Part shown: positions 1-11,391 of the stretch, piece after piece
Layout: each line of letters opens with the position of its first letter
How positions within the stretch are numbered: position 1 is the stretch's first letter
DNA from: Pseudopyrenochaeta lycopersici
Lineage: Eukaryota > Ascomycota > Dothideomycetes > Pleosporales > Pseudopyrenochaetaceae
Assembly (NCBI GenBank): GCA_003313425.1
Contig: NHZP01000070.1
Coordinates: 160,534-224,533 of the forward strand
Reading direction: 5' to 3'
DNA length: 64,000 nucleotides
The notes under the pieces: model-generated
The model's input: the letters and a program-made list of their open reading frames with translations, nothing else
The model's database searches: none
What the model was told of the DNA's origin: nothing
Program-made: the position numbers and the translations under genes

Positions 1-1818
1 AATTATATTTACAAAAGGCGCGATGGTCGTGTTCCCATCTGGAGGGGGTGTTAGGTCGACCATGGTACATGTTGAGGGCTTGTCGACTGCCGAAGTATCG
101 GATTTGCTAGATAGGATAATCGAGGACGGAAAAGAAACTATGGCAATCGAATATGTTGAATTCACAACGACGATCAGTCCATTACTGTCACATCTGATGA
201 CCTCCCATTGTGGCGCCGTGGCTGGCCAATTGATTCCCTGTCTGCCAGCCATGCGCGCGGCTGAAGTAAAAACAAGATATTTTTATCGCGCATCACATGC
301 AAAGGTCACGATGAATGTGTCACGTAACGCACTGCAGGGTGGCTCAAACTCTGTTACACCGCTTACACGGGCCAGGCGGGCTATGACTCTGGGATAACTT
401 GTAGGGCAAGCGGGTTCTTCAGTCTTCCGGAATCTTCCTCGCAGTGGGTCCAACAAGTCTCCCATACAAACCGATCAGTTTCCATACAAATTTTGTCTGT
501 GCGCTGGAGCCCACCGCCCCCCGGTGCCATAGTTTGGGAATCTGAATAATGCATGCAATCGACTCCGGGGATGCGGCGCCTCAATTTTGTCACTGCTTAG
601 CTCGGTCCATTTTCATGGCTAAGCTGATCTTTCCCCTTGCAGGAAGGCGGGTTCCCATTGGCGGAGTGTAGGTCCCAAGTTGGGGGATTCAGAAATCAAT
701 TCTGCGAATGCAGGCGGGGCTTACTCTGGGCCCTCAAAGGAAACTGCTGGAGTACAATGTAGATGTGCTGGGCTTACATAGCGGTGTCACAATTGGGTAG
801 GAGATACGAGCAACTGTAGACAATTGTCAGATTTGATGGGTCTTCAATCATGGGGTTCAAAAGGTTCATTGATCGTTTTCTATCTCCTGAGGTGTCGCCT
901 TTGTGGCGTTTTCCTTTTCTTTTCTTTTTCTTCCTTGGCCTTATGCATGGGGCTTAACCAAAGCCCTACTTCTGACACTTAGACAGTATAGAAAAAGAAT
1001 ATTTTAAGTTTTGCATTTGGTAATCTAGATCTAAGACCTAGTAAAGCAAACCAAGTGAAGAGCAGCGCTTAGTGTTAGTGAAACCTAACTGCCTTATTAA
1101 ATTTGTTTTTGCTACTGCACATTCTAAATTAAATTTTAGACTAGGAGGCCTCTAAATCCAGTATTGTTGTCTACACACTCTACTAGCTGTGCCTTTTGTT
1201 TGCGCTAGAGTTAGCGCTAGCACAATAGTTATGTCAGAATTTAATGAATCTTTTTGGTCATGATCGTGGATGAGAATTGATTGTTGTGTTCGTTGGTTCT
1301 ATTCTCTCTCCTTTTTAAACACAGACCTGATACATCGATGATACATAGGTGATACCGTCCACGATGCAGTATTCGTGTACTTCAGTTTTTATGCCTCTTA
1401 TCTGACAAGTTAATAGGCCCCTCTCTTCTGTCTCTGCTCTATAGAGCAGCGCTAACTCTTACGCATCTAGTGTTTAATGCTAACAACTTGCGTTAAGAAA
1501 ATGATAGTGATCTCTATTAAGACTAGCTAGGTCTGCTTAACTTCTAGATTATCTTAATACATCTTACCTTTCTGCATCTTGTCCACCTTGATTTGCGTGG
1601 ATAGTCATACACATAAGCTGAGATGTAACACTTTCTAAGCCACTACGCTCCCTCTCTTTGCAATTTGACTCTAGTTGATAATTCTATGTAGGACGGTGAT
1701 TTTGAGTCGAGTTTATTTATGAATTGTGGGTAGCTTCTCGTCTTGCCACGAGCGTTGCTAGGCCTTCCCTTCTATAATAATAACCATATGGAAAGGCGCT
1801 AAATTACAAAATACACGA
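1..1818. other. gene-poor stretch, no supported gene
   Basis: I find no coding region I can support here. A 124-codon open frame at 23-397 has no recognisable motif, an odd composition and no supporting splice or family signal. The part from about 1000 to 1800 is AT-rich with many short poly-T runs and stops in all frames. The only structured element is one half of the dispersed 29-bp repeat listed separately at 1232-1260. Confidence 0.5.
1232..1260 (+). repeat. dispersed 29-bp repeat, copy 1 (copy 2 at 2357-2385)
   Basis: The segment starting TGTCAGAATTTAATGAAT and ending TTTTTGGTCA recurs at 2357-2385 with one mismatch (C versus G). Both copies are followed by a weaker match rich in TTGATT and TTGTT and then a T-rich run. 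The pair brackets the P450 remnant, so it may be the edge of an old insertion or duplication. No target duplication or inverted repeat was seen. Confidence 0.5.
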
Positions 1819-2260
1819 CTAGAACTGCTCCTTGCTTTCTTTGACGATCACTTTAACGCCCTTGCTATCTAACCGAGGAAGAGGCAGAAGGAACGCGCAC
1901 ACCGGGTCCACATCAGAGGCATTTGTATCGTGAAGTCTGATTTCCGGACTCCATGGACTAAACAGTGCAGCCATAACCATCGATATCTCGGTATATGCAA
2001 GACTGCGCGGCATTAGTGTCGTGAGGAAAAGCGTAAGTGGAGAGTGACCTACTTGGGAGCGAGACACCTTCGAGATCCCCTCGAGAAAGGCACGTAGTTC
2101 CTGTCCATTCTGGGATCGACATCACCCAGCCAACGTTCGGGCACGAATTCCCTTGGGTTCTTATAAACCGTTTCGTCCATATGCATGAAATAAGCGGACA
2201 TTCCGACGGGTGTCTGCAGTATTTTCAGTACGATGCGCTCTCGGCGTTTATAGCTGTCAG
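1819..2260 (-). pseudogene. cytochrome P450, C-terminal remnant
   Basis: The minus strand encodes the last quarter of a fungal P450 monooxygenase. The upstream exon (about 2260-2053) has the PERF-type region (PREFVPERWLG) and the haem-binding loop FSRGSRRCLA with its cysteine. A canonical 50-nt intron (2003-2052, starting GTAGGT, with CACTAAT before CAG) follows. The last exon (2002-1819) gives NLAYTEISMVMAALF and ends in KLDSKGV-like sequence before a stop. Splicing restores the expected CLAPNLAY junction, so this is a true gene tail. Upstream of about 2260 the similarity fades, and the I-helix, ExxR motif and membrane anchor are absent. It is an isolated fragment with no P450 reductase partner or cluster nearby. 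Family assignment is firm; subfamily cannot be given. Confidence 0.82.
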
Positions 2261-2756
2261 ATAAAATGCTGAAATGCGTTTTTCAGAATTGATGATTGCG
2301 ATAAATCGATTGTGTGTTGATCATGATTGTCTTCTTTGTTTTTTCTACTGTGTTCTTGTCAGAATTTAATGAATGTTTTTGGTCAGAAGTGGATTATTGA
2401 TTTATTGTTGTTCTGTCTGTTCTTTTTTATAGCTCCTCTGCTTCCGGAGGTTCCGTAGATCGCAATAGTTATCGGTCCTACTATTTATCGCTCTTTCCTT
2501 GTATTTGACAATCTGACACTACTAAAATAGCCTTAAACTTAAGGGTAGAGGAGGAGGCTTCTTAGCCTTAGCCATACCTGGGCATATGGTTATAATATGG
2601 TTAATTATAAACGATGCGCGAGAGCTCGCGAGAGGCTTGGCTCTCGCAACCCCTCACCAAGAACCCTGGTTCTACGGCCCGACTACCCCCCAAGAACCCA
2701 TAGTTATTTGAAGGCCCCCCCGGTCGCGATTATTACCCAGTTATCCACGGACCCCC
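2261..2756. other. intergenic, AT-rich, then a GC-rich leader to the Crypton-type ORF
   Basis: No gene seen. It contains copy 2 of the 29-bp repeat (2357-2385). From about 2600 the base composition shifts from AT-rich to GC-rich (runs of CCCCC and GAGAGCTCGCGAGAG), continuing into the recombinase ORF. The switch probably marks the edge of the Crypton-type element, but no terminal sequence can be defined. Confidence 0.4.
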
Positions 2757-3765
2757 TTGACTTTGGCTTTGGAACGCGCGATCACGTGCCACCGCGTCAG
2801 CATGCCTTCGACTCCCTTCTGCTTTCCCCCTCCCATAACGGAAGTTTTAGCTTCGGAAGTGGCCCTGATGGCGGCCGCGACGGCCGCGACGGCCGTGACG
2901 ACCTTCCTTCCTGTCCCTGCTGCCCCTGCTAGTGCTGTAGAGCATCGCGCGGCCCTTGATGTCGAGCTCTTTGCGCAGGGCGCGCGCGCGCTCGCGCAGG
3001 CGCGTGAGACTCGGCCTAGGAATACAAACAAGACGTACGATCCGAAGCAGAAGGAGTGGCAGCAATTCTGCGCGGAGAAAGGATTCGAAGATGGTGAGCT
3101 TGTGTGCGAAAACAAGTTGATCTGGTTCCTGAACGAGCGCGTCCTGGACCGAGAGCTTCGGACCTCGCGATACACGAAGAAGGTGAACCGTACGACTACG
3201 GACGGCGAGCTGGTCCGGCAGACACTGGGGCCCAGCGCTATCAAGTCGTACGTAGCTGCCATCGTCGACCTGTGGTCCTTCCAGAAGAGTAAAGGCATAA
3301 ACACGCACCCGACTCCGCGCGGGGAGGGCCTGAACGGCCTGCTAAGGGCTCGCCAGCGCGCCGAGCATAAACGGCGCCGGCTCGAATTTACCGACAGGGC
3401 TGCGGGGACGCTGCAGGACGGCTATACAGAGGCGAAGATGATCGATGCTATACGGTTCTGTTGGGAGGGCTACCGCCAGAGGAAGCAGCAGTCGAAGCAG
3501 TCGACAGAGCCGTACCTGCGCACTGCCGTCGATTTTCTGCTCGCCCACAACATGCTGCTGCGGAGCGAGGCCCGCCTGCAAGCCGAACTCCCTGATTTCT
3601 TCACAGTCTCGCTACGGGATGAAGGCCCGACACCTTGCTACCCAATGATTATGATTATGGATAATGGCAAGACGAACCCAATGGGGCGACTGGAGTACGG
3701 GGCCGTCATGAGGCACCGGAATCCGCTGCTCTGCACTATGGCACACACAGCCTTTTACTTCTTCT
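2757..3765 (+). pseudogene. Crypton-type tyrosine recombinase (CBF3/Ndc10-like), 3' end removed by hAT1
   Basis: About 336 codons resemble the N-terminal and middle parts of fungal Crypton recombinases, the family related to the yeast CBF3 subunit Ndc10. After a low-complexity Ala/Pro leader (residues 1-60) comes a SAM-like core-binding segment (NTNKTYDPKQKEWQQFC, then FLNERVLDRELR, and SAIKSYVAAIVDLWSFQKSKG). Next is a region with NMLLRSE and PMIMIMDNGKTN, typical just before the catalytic part, ending at NPLLCTMAHTAFYFF. The sequence stops exactly at the hAT1 terminal repeat at 3766, so the catalytic Arg/His/Tyr region is missing and the element cannot act alone. The frame runs on about 34 codons into hAT1 and ends at 3869, which is fortuitous. 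The start may be the Met at 2805. GC content is clearly above the flanks. Confidence 0.7.
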
Positions 3766-6700
3766 CAGTCATCTGCTTGGACTGGACTAACTTGGACTGG
3801 ACTGGACGGACTGGCTTTCGAACTGGACGTGGACTGGCCTTCCAGTCCAATCAGACTGGACTGGATTGATGCCCGTGGAGGTCCCGGAGCTCCAGTGGCC
3901 TTACCCGAACAGGCAGAACGTGATACACCCGAGGTGGGCGATTTGGTGTTCTCGTTCGGATCGCCAAATTCCTAACCAAAGCAGGCTTGGTAGTAGTAGA
4001 TCTTATCCTGATTAATTCAGACGCGTCCCTTTGTTTGGATGCAGTCGTTCATGGCCTCGTCGTCGCCCTTGTTGCCGCTGGCTGTCCCTGCATCACCCAA
4101 TTAGCCATCGAATTGCTCATTGAATCTAACCGCTATGCCACCCACGATATCAAGCTTCCTCGGAATTGATCAAACAGACGCATCTACCCGTGTTATCCTC
4201 GCTCCACCCTCTATTATTCCTGTCACCGATCGAACCCCTGCTACACGCGACGTGGACGAATTCCAACACGACGGTGCTTGGTATGTGCGATGCAGCCATC
4301 TTACCCAAAGGCCAGCATCATATAAGAGGCGAACGTCGCCCCAGTGTGCCTGGGGCGAGGATATCAAGAAGAGGGGCGATCTAACTAAGGATCGTTACTT
4401 CTGGTGTTACCTGTGTGAAAAGAAGGCCTGGAAGCAAGAGTTACCCATTGTTTCCACTGGAAACAGTACCGCCCTTGATCACCTGTGTAAGAAACACAAC
4501 ATGGACCGTCGAACAGGTGAACTACGAAGTGCACGCCCTGCCTCTCAACCTACGTACGAGGAATACCCGGATCGGAAGGCGATCGAATTCAGGCGCATAT
4601 TCAAGGATTTCAAGCAGACCTTGATTCGGTGGATCGTTTGCTGTCATATTGCTTTCTTCCAGCTCGAAAATGAATACTTCCGAGAGCTCTTGTTCTTCCT
4701 TGAGCCAAAGCTCCAAAAGCTTCTTCCAAAGGCGTGTAAGGTTATTCGGCAGTGGGTTATGGAGGAATACGAGCACCAGAAGGCCTTATTGATTGAGGAG
4801 CTTGAATCGGCACTCAGTCAGATCGCGATTTCTTTCGACCTGTGGACGTCGCCCAGCCAAAAGGCTATACTTGGTGTAACTGCCCACTTTATCAATAAGG
4901 ATTGTAGACGACGGCATGTCCTTCTTGGCCTTCGAGAGCTATTTGGCGAGCACTCTGGAAAGAATCAAGCAGTCTTGCTGCTTCAGATTATCCGAGAGTA
5001 TAAAATCCAGGGTCGTATAAGTTATTTTATGGCAGATAACGCTGATAACTGCGATACAGCAATTGACGCAGTTCTTCGTGCCCTATATCCAAAGATGTCA
5101 GCCAAGCTTCGGAAGCGTCGCCGACTTCGTTGTTTTGGTCATATCTGCAACCTCTGCGCCCAAGCCTTCATAATTGGTGACGACGCCGAAAAGATATCAA
5201 AGGAAATCGACGCGGCTACACGAGATATGAACTTCCGCAGAGTTCAGGAACTGTGGAAGAAGCAAGGGGCCGTTGGACTTCTTCAGCATCTCGCTCGGTA
5301 TATTCGATACTCGCCCCAGCGTCGGAACTTCTTCATGGGTATTAGAATGGGTGGTGATCTGGCGAAGTACGATAAGCTTATGGTAAGTGCTGAGGTGTTC
5401 GTTAAGAGGACCTGACGATATTTGCCACTGCACACGGGTTATGCTATATCTGCTGTGCAGAAGTTGCAAGTAACTAAACAGGACTCCCTGCCTTGTAAAA
5501 AAGCGGGGAGTTCTGTATATCTCGTTCTATTGTTGGCAACCCCTAATTTCCTATTCATTTGAGACAAATACTAAATCTTTCTTCTCTACACTCAGGTCCT
5601 TCAGAACAACCAGACACGCTGGAATTCCTTATTTGCCGCGATAACACGTTTCCTAAACCTCCGCGAACGAATACAGCGATTCTGCTTCGAATACCAGGCG
5701 CCTCCTGGGTCAAAGCCCTTGATGCCCGACGAACTGCTCAAACCCCATCACTGGGCCGCGCTTGAACAGCTACATACGCACCTTGAGAGGTTCTATGAGG
5801 CAACTCTCATGGTGGAAGGCAGGAAATCAACGCTGGCAGATCACTTCCAAGTGTTCGATTGGCTAATGAACAAAATCGACGATATTCGGAACGATCTCGC
5901 TGTAGAGGCGCGTCGTCGCCGAGGGCAGGAGGCACAGGCCTATAAGTACTTATCCGATTGCGCATACGCGTCCTGGTTGAAGTGTGAAAAGTACTTCAAA
6001 TTGATTGATGAGACGCCTGCCTACTACGCCGCAATTATCCTAAACCCAACCTGCAAATTACAATGGTTTCAAGAAGCCTGGGGTGAGCACGATGAGAAGA
6101 AGGAGTGGATTACGATCGTTGATAAGATGGTCAAGGACCTTTGGAAGGAATATAAAGGCAAGAAGGGTAGAGAGACGAACGATAACATCGTTCGGGGTGC
6201 CGAACGAGAGAGGGACGAACTGATATATACCGATGCACGCAGCTACAAGCGGGTCAAATCTAATACGGGAACAGCAGTGCCGTCTGCTTCGATTGATCAC
6301 TACGAGGAGTATTTGACAAGTAATCTGCGTCCACTAGGTCCAAGGGAGCAGTTTGATCTAATTGCCTACTGGGAGGAACGGCTTGATAGCCAGCCTAATC
6401 TAGCTCAATTCGCCCTCGACGTTTTAGCAGCACCAGCTATGAGCGACGAATGCGAACGAATATTTAGTAGCTGTAAGATCCTTCTACAACCTCGTCGAAG
6501 CCGTCTCGCGATGGATACCATTGAGGCAAACGAGTGCCTTCGACACTGGTACGGGCCGCCTGCAAGGGAAACCTTTGAAGACAGACGCGTGGGAGTGGTG
6601 GAAGGAGAGCCAGATGAACAGCCAAATATACTTGAGGGCGATATAGACAGCTGGAGGGCATTCGTGAAGCAGACGGCCCAGGCCGATGCTGATGCGATTG

Positions 6701-6994
6701 CTGAGGAAGAAGCCGTGGAAGAGATTGATGGCGTCAACGTGACACAGGAAGATCTAGATGCGATTGAACGGGATGACGACAGTGATACTGGCAGCGAGAT
6801 TGACGGCTGAGAGGTATATTGGTAAGTTCACTACTCTACCGTGAAATGCCAAGGCTTACTATTTTTAGTATATAAATATACATTACTAATCGCATCAGTC
6901 CTATGGCCAGTCCATTGGACTGCTACTCCGATCCAATTGGACTGGACCGGACTGACACTGAAATCCAGTCCAGTCCAGTCCAAGCAGATGACTG
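3766..6994 (+). mobile_element. hAT1 DNA transposon, copy 1 (complete, 3229 bp, no matching target duplication)
   Basis: The termini are inverted repeats: left CAGTCATCTGCTTGGACTGG, right ending CCAAGCAGATGACTG. The subterminal zones are packed with GGACTGGACT / AGTCCAGTCC motifs, as in many hAT elements. The left flank is CTTCTTCT (in the Crypton ORF) and the right flank is CTATCCGG (in a HET gene). hAT elements make 8-bp duplications, so these flanks do not belong together. Copies 2 (22453-25681) and 3 (52111-55339) have the same length. The only base difference I noticed is C at 6787, where the other two have T on the coding strand. Confidence 0.93.
4120..6810 (+). CDS. hAT1 transposase, copy 1 (two exons)
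   Basis: This hAT-superfamily transposase would cut and paste the element through its terminal repeats. The coding sequence is 4120-5382 joined to 5596-6810, about 825 codons. The intron (5383-5595) begins GTAAGT, ends CTCAG and is phase 0; splicing creates the hAT hallmark QTRWNSLFAAI. Domains: BED-type zinc finger (Cys96, Cys99, His121, His126), RNase H-like core with SFDLWTS (Asp240) and FMADNADNCD (Asp306), and a C-terminal hATC dimerisation block (LDVLAAPAMSDECERIFSS) followed by an acidic tail. Both exons are open and splice sites are intact, so it looks intact. The start could also be Met at 4135. The T-to-I difference near the C-terminus is the only residue change from copies 2 and 3. 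Confidence 0.9.
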
Positions 6995-7568
6995 CTATCC
7001 GGTCACGACCAATCTGGAATCGGCCTTGCGTCACCTCAGGAAATGCTTTATCACCGGCGGCGTTTTCTACTGGATCGATGCCATCTGCATCAACCAAAGA
7101 GACCTCGAGGAGAGGGCGGACCAGGTCACCTTGATGGCCCGCATCTTCAGTTCGGCTGCGAGAGTGGTTGCCTGGCTGGGCGTGGCCGAAGATGCAGAAA
7201 TGCACAAAGTAGTTGAACGGATATTTAGGTATATGAACATGAGGTTGGACGCATTCAGAGAGTCGTCTCAGGGGGGTACCGAGTTCTGGAACGAGCTCTC
7301 CGGGCAGATGTACGCAACTGCGAACCAAAGTCCAATTATCCGTGCATTCATTCAAGATGTCCGGGACAACCTCAGGCGTGTATTCGAAGATATTCAGCCT
7401 ATTCTTAGAAGATCCTGGTTCCTGAGAATTTGGACGGTCCAGGAAGCCGTCCTCGCGCAAGGCGCTATGCTCTTTATGCTTGGGGAGCATATAACGTCAG
7501 ACGCAGCCATAATACACCAGCTCGAACTGATATCAAAATTCGGAGGGGACCCTTTCGTATCTGAGAAC
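6995..7568 (+). pseudogene. HET-domain gene, N-terminal piece (left copy)
   Basis: This 574-bp piece encodes part of a heterokaryon-incompatibility (HET) domain: TNLESALRHLR, then the signature WIDAICINQRDLEER, QVTLMARIFSSAARVVAWLG, and RSWFLRIWTVQEAVLAQ. HET proteins mediate nonself recognition and programmed cell death in ascomycetes. The first 80-100 residues expected (YEALSYTWG region) are missing because hAT1 abuts at 6994. The 3' part is missing because hAT2 starts at 7569. The true continuation lies at 48421-47370 on the other arm; here the sequence beyond hAT2 is unrelated. The piece is identical in sense to 52110-51537. It is not functional at this position. Confidence 0.88.
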
Positions 7569-10500
7569 CAGAGATGTCAACAATCAAGCTACAATCAAGC
7601 ACTTGATTGATTGGCTTGACGATCGTCAATTCGATCAATCCAAGCCTCGTCCTAGTATTTTTGCAATCAAATCAAGCCTTAATACGAAGCTTGATTGGTT
7701 AGCTTGATTGGCTTGATGTTTTAGTGTTGCGGGAGTGTTCAGCAACATGTTTTAGCTTCGATTTCAATGAGGCTACTAAGTTTGCTGTACGAGCGATCTC
7801 GCGATACTTTCCTGGTGTTATAGTTAGCTTAGTAAGCATCTCAGCTACCTACCTAAAGCTACTTTACGCGTCCATCTTACGCGTCATCTACCTATACTGT
7901 CGCCTTTGCCTATATAGACAGTTACTTAGTGGTTTTTTACGCCCCTATTGTTGCTATGCCGCTTAACAAAGCCCCTAAACGTCCCCGTAACAGCGCTGCT
8001 GTCCCGAACAAGCGCCTAAGGGTCGCTGCTTGTAGCATCGAGTCCCAGCCTGTCGACGTTAATACGACCCAGCAACTATCTCAGCGTCTATCGCCGCGCA
8101 AAGCACTGACGACTGCCGCGTCTCAGGCTACCGAGCCACCCACCTTTGAGTCGCAGTTGCGCGAGTCTCAGCCTAACGTTGCGATCGTCACGTCTATTGA
8201 GGGCAGCAAGGCTGCAACAGTAGCTACGTTAGAAGATAATAATAATAGTAGTAAGGGCTTTGATGAGCGCTTTGCAGACGACTTCGAGGGGATTAATTGG
8301 TCACGTTTACCTCAATACTGCAAGCCGTTGGCTACGCAGAGGCAGAAAAAGAGCTGGGTATACCTCTACGGCTTTCGCGTTGCGCTCATTAAGGACCCAG
8401 ACCGCACCTTCTTTGTCTGTCGCTATTGTCATGAGCACAAGATTATCGACGCTGGTGGCGGCGGCATATACGAAACAACGCTATCGACGTCGACCTCAGC
8501 GCGCCATTTAGAGCAGAATAAACGCGGCCATCGTTACGCAGCTCCAGGCAAAGCGCACGCTGCGACGAAGGCAGGTAAGAGCGGGCTGCGCGCTGTCTTC
8601 AAGGCCGGCAAAGTCAAGGTATCCCAAGACGTTGCCAACGAGCTTGCCGGCTTTAGCATTCAGGATTTTCGACATGCTGCTGTCGCATGGCTCGTCGAGA
8701 ACAACCATCCAATTTCTGAGTTTGAGTCCCCCGCGTTTCGACGGCTGCTTGAAGCTGCAAATCCTGAGGCAGTGGCGGCATTGTGGACCTCCCATGCGAG
8801 TGTTTCACGCTTTGTAATGCGCCGTTTCGACTTTATGCAGCCGCAGGTTGTCGCTGAGCTGTCGCAATCAATAAGCAAGGTCCACATCAGCTTTGACAGC
8901 TGGACGACTAAAGGCGGCAAGCGTGGCTTCTTAGGCGTTGTTGCTCACTACGTTAACAGCGTTGGTGACCTTGTAGACGTACCTATCGCGCTGCCGCAGC
9001 TGACGGGCGCTCACACTGGCGAGAAGATTGCTGAAGTAGTTAGCAAAACGCTGCAGCAGTTCGGCATAAATCCGCGTACAGTTGGCTACTTTATGCTTGA
9101 CAACGCTACTAACAACGACGCTGCCGTCCTCAAGCTCGCGCAGCAGATGGGCTTCATCGCTCCCCATCGCCGCCTCCGTTGCGGCCCTCACATCCTTAAC
9201 CTCATCGGTCAGACGCTACTCTGGGGTAACAACGACGACGCGTACGACAACGATAGCGGTGAGCTTGCTGCTGAGAGCGAGTTAATGCGCAAATGGCGCG
9301 AGGATGGGCCTTTAGGCGTGCTTCTTAGCGTTATTAACTACATCAAAACGCCGCAACAACATGAGCTTTTTAAAAACTTTCAGCGCCTCGCTAACGCTGA
9401 GCTGCCCACAGATCAACACAGGATACTTGAGCCAATCAAGCCAGTTGTCACGCGCTGGAACTCGTACTACTCTGCCTTTGAGCGCGCCGTGGAACTGCAG
9501 CCAGCAGTTAACGCCTACGCTAACCACCATATACGCCGCGTGCGAGATGAGGACACGTACGCGATAAGTCGCGGCAACAAGCTGCCGGAGGCAGCGCCCT
9601 GGACGCGATCGGACGGGCTAACAGCCGCCGATTGGGCGGTCGTTACTGAGTACATAGACGTACTAAAGCCGCTAAAGTTGGCAACAAAGCGGCTTGAAGG
9701 TCGCGGCAAAAGTGGCCGTTATGGCGCTATTGCTGAGGTCATCCCAGTCTTTGAGTTTATACTTACTACGAGCAGCGCGTCAAGGTGTACGAGGCAGTCG
9801 ACTATAATGCGCACGACGACGCGCCTGAGGACCATCTCGCGATCAACCTTCGCGCTGCCTGGGCGAAGGCTAGCGATTACTACAATAAACTCGACCTCTC
9901 ACCAGCGTACTACGCGGCAACGATACTCCATCCGCGCTATAAAACTTACTGCGACGTTGCCTGGGCTGACAAGCCTGAGTGGCTGGACGCTAATAATTGC
10001 GCGTTCCGCGCGCTTTGGGCTGAATACAACCGCTCACCACGCCTAGTGAGGCGGCCAAAGGTTGTTACCAACGATATCGACGAGGCTATTGAAGCCCTCA
10101 TCGATCCTGAGGCTAGCGCGGCTGCTGAGGACAGCGAGATAGACGAGTTTAATAGGTGGAAGAGGTGCGAGCCAAGGGTTGAGAAGGGTAGTGATGCCGC
10201 AAACTTCCCAATTAAATACTGGGTAAGCTTGCGCGATCGCTACCCTAATCTCTCTAAGATGGCTATCGACGTCATCTCTATCCCAGCGTCAAGCTGCGAG
10301 TGTGAGCGTATGTTCAGCGAGCTTGGCGACCTGCTTGAGCCCCGAAGGCGGAAGATCTCACCCCAGTTACTGGCTGCTATTCAGTGTATAAGGCGGTGGT
10401 ATAAGGCTGGCTTTGATCAAGGCAGCAGCGTTGCTACAGCAAGAATAACTGACACTGAAATAGACGCTATATACAAGTTGTGCTATTGGGGCCAGGAGGT

Positions 10501-10683
10501 CGAGTAATTAGTATAGCCGAGCGATCTCTACAACAATAAACAATCAAGCCACCGATCAAGCTTCAAGCCAAGCCAGCCTCATCTAAGCAATCAAGTCAAA
10601 CAAGTCAAGCCTAACGACTCCAAATCAAGCCTCAAGCCAAGCCGACGACGAGGGCTTGATCGGCTTGATTGTTGACATCTCTG
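7569..10683 (+). mobile_element. hAT2 DNA transposon, left copy (3115 bp)
   Basis: Terminal inverted repeats are CAGAGATGTCAACAATCAAGC at the left (7569) and GCTTGATTGTTGACATCTCTG at the right (ending 10683). The subterminal zones repeat AAGCTTGATT / AATCAAGC motifs many times over about 150 bp at each end. The left flank CTGAGAAC is the real HET target site, but the right flank is GGTGCATT. The right end is therefore joined to foreign DNA, unlike the right-arm copy (48422-51536), where both flanks match. This end is a rearrangement junction, or an assembly join. Confidence 0.93.
7929..10507 (+). pseudogene. hAT2 transposase with one frameshift, left copy
   Basis: A hAT transposase unrelated in detail to hAT1. 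It has a basic Pro-rich N-terminus, a BED zinc finger (Cys164, Cys167, His193, His201), an RNase H core (SFDSWTTKGGKRGFLGVVAH; YFMLDNATNNDAA), TRWNSYYSAFERAV, and a C-terminal hATC block (VISIPASSCECERMFSELGDLLEPRR). The frame breaks at 9756-9758. Reading continues in the next frame as YTYYEQRVKVYEAVDY up to 10507, so one T appears lost from a T-run. The right-arm copy carries the same break, so it predates the duplication or is a shared base-call error. No intron boundary fits the shift. The likely start is Met at 7929 or the Met at 7956. With the shift uncorrected, the C-terminal dimerisation domain is lost. Confidence 0.85.
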
Positions 10684-11110
10684 GGTGCATTCACACGCGT
10701 TGCTAGAAGCTCAAGTAGCCAGCCTTGAGCAGGCAAATAAGGCTGCATCGGAGCGAAAATCACGTAAGAGGAAGCGGATTCAGAAGGGAGGAGACCTATC
10801 AAAGGCAGAGGCTGACGAATTAATCGCTCAAAAGGACGCTGAGGCACAAGTAGAGGAGGGAAGGCAGGAAGGTAGGGCTCAAGCAGGTGCTAGCAGCGTG
10901 CGTAAAAGGCATTGTAAGCGCTGCGGCAAGATAGGACACAACTCTCGCACATGTAAGAAGGATATAGTAGATCTTAGCAATTAATTCTATATACTGCGCA
11001 ATGCAGTGGCTTATTGTAGTGTTGAGTTATTCGTGTGCAAAGAGTATAACCTTATTGGGGTGCGCCGTTCGGTTGTGGTTTACGTTAGCAACTTCCTAGT
11101 TCTCTTAATC
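10684..11110 (+). mobile_element. pogo/Fot1-like element, 3' remnant with zinc knuckle
   Basis: The frame 10685-10984 encodes the C-terminal tail typical of fungal pogo/Fot1-type transposases: a coiled, charged stretch (QVASLEQANKAASERKSRKR) and a CCHC zinc knuckle (CKRCGKIGHNSRTC). The DDE domain is absent. The sequence begins at the base after the hAT2 terminal repeat, so the upstream part was removed by the rearrangement at 10683/10684. A diverged relative, with similar order and similar 3' untranslated sequence (GTTGAGTTATT, GTGCAAAG), lies at 16595-17000. Downstream, to about 11110, the DNA resembles the non-coding end of the same element type. Confidence 0.65.
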
Positions 11111-11391
11111 TGATGGCATGGATTGTTAGCGGACATCGTAGTGGCTCTTGGGAGTGTGTCTTGACTCGAAGCGTTCATGAAGGCGAAAACAATGATGGAA
11201 AAATAGCGTAGGATTAGACAGAAGGGGTATCTGAATCGCCGATGCCCCTTCACCACAAATGAGGCGTATCGATAACGGCTGAAAATATTAGCGTCCCATG
11301 GACGAACGATATTCGAGCACTACGGCTGTCGCTAAAATCCGCAGAAAAATCATCAGACCACCAGAGCAACCTCGGCCCGGAAGCAATCGCG
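11111..11391. other. non-coding, nothing recognised
   Basis: No open frame or repeat I can support. It separates the pogo tail from the short Utp7-like frame. Confidence 0.4.

Noticed and set aside
23..397. 124-codon open frame at the start of the window
   Set aside because: No domain, no family pattern, several in-frame Met without context; not enough to call a gene.
2757..3765. Starship captain (DUF3435) tyrosine recombinase
   Set aside because: The visible N-terminal pattern fits Crypton/CBF3-type recombinases better, the catalytic half is missing, and no Starship-like boundaries or cargo order are seen.
3766..3869. The recombinase frame's DWT-rich tail as a real protein domain
   Set aside because: It is a translation of the hAT1 terminal and subterminal repeats.
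5383..5595. Frameshift in hAT1 transposase between the two long frames
   Set aside because: GTAAGT and CTCAG with phase 0 and the resulting QTRWNS motif show a normal intron.
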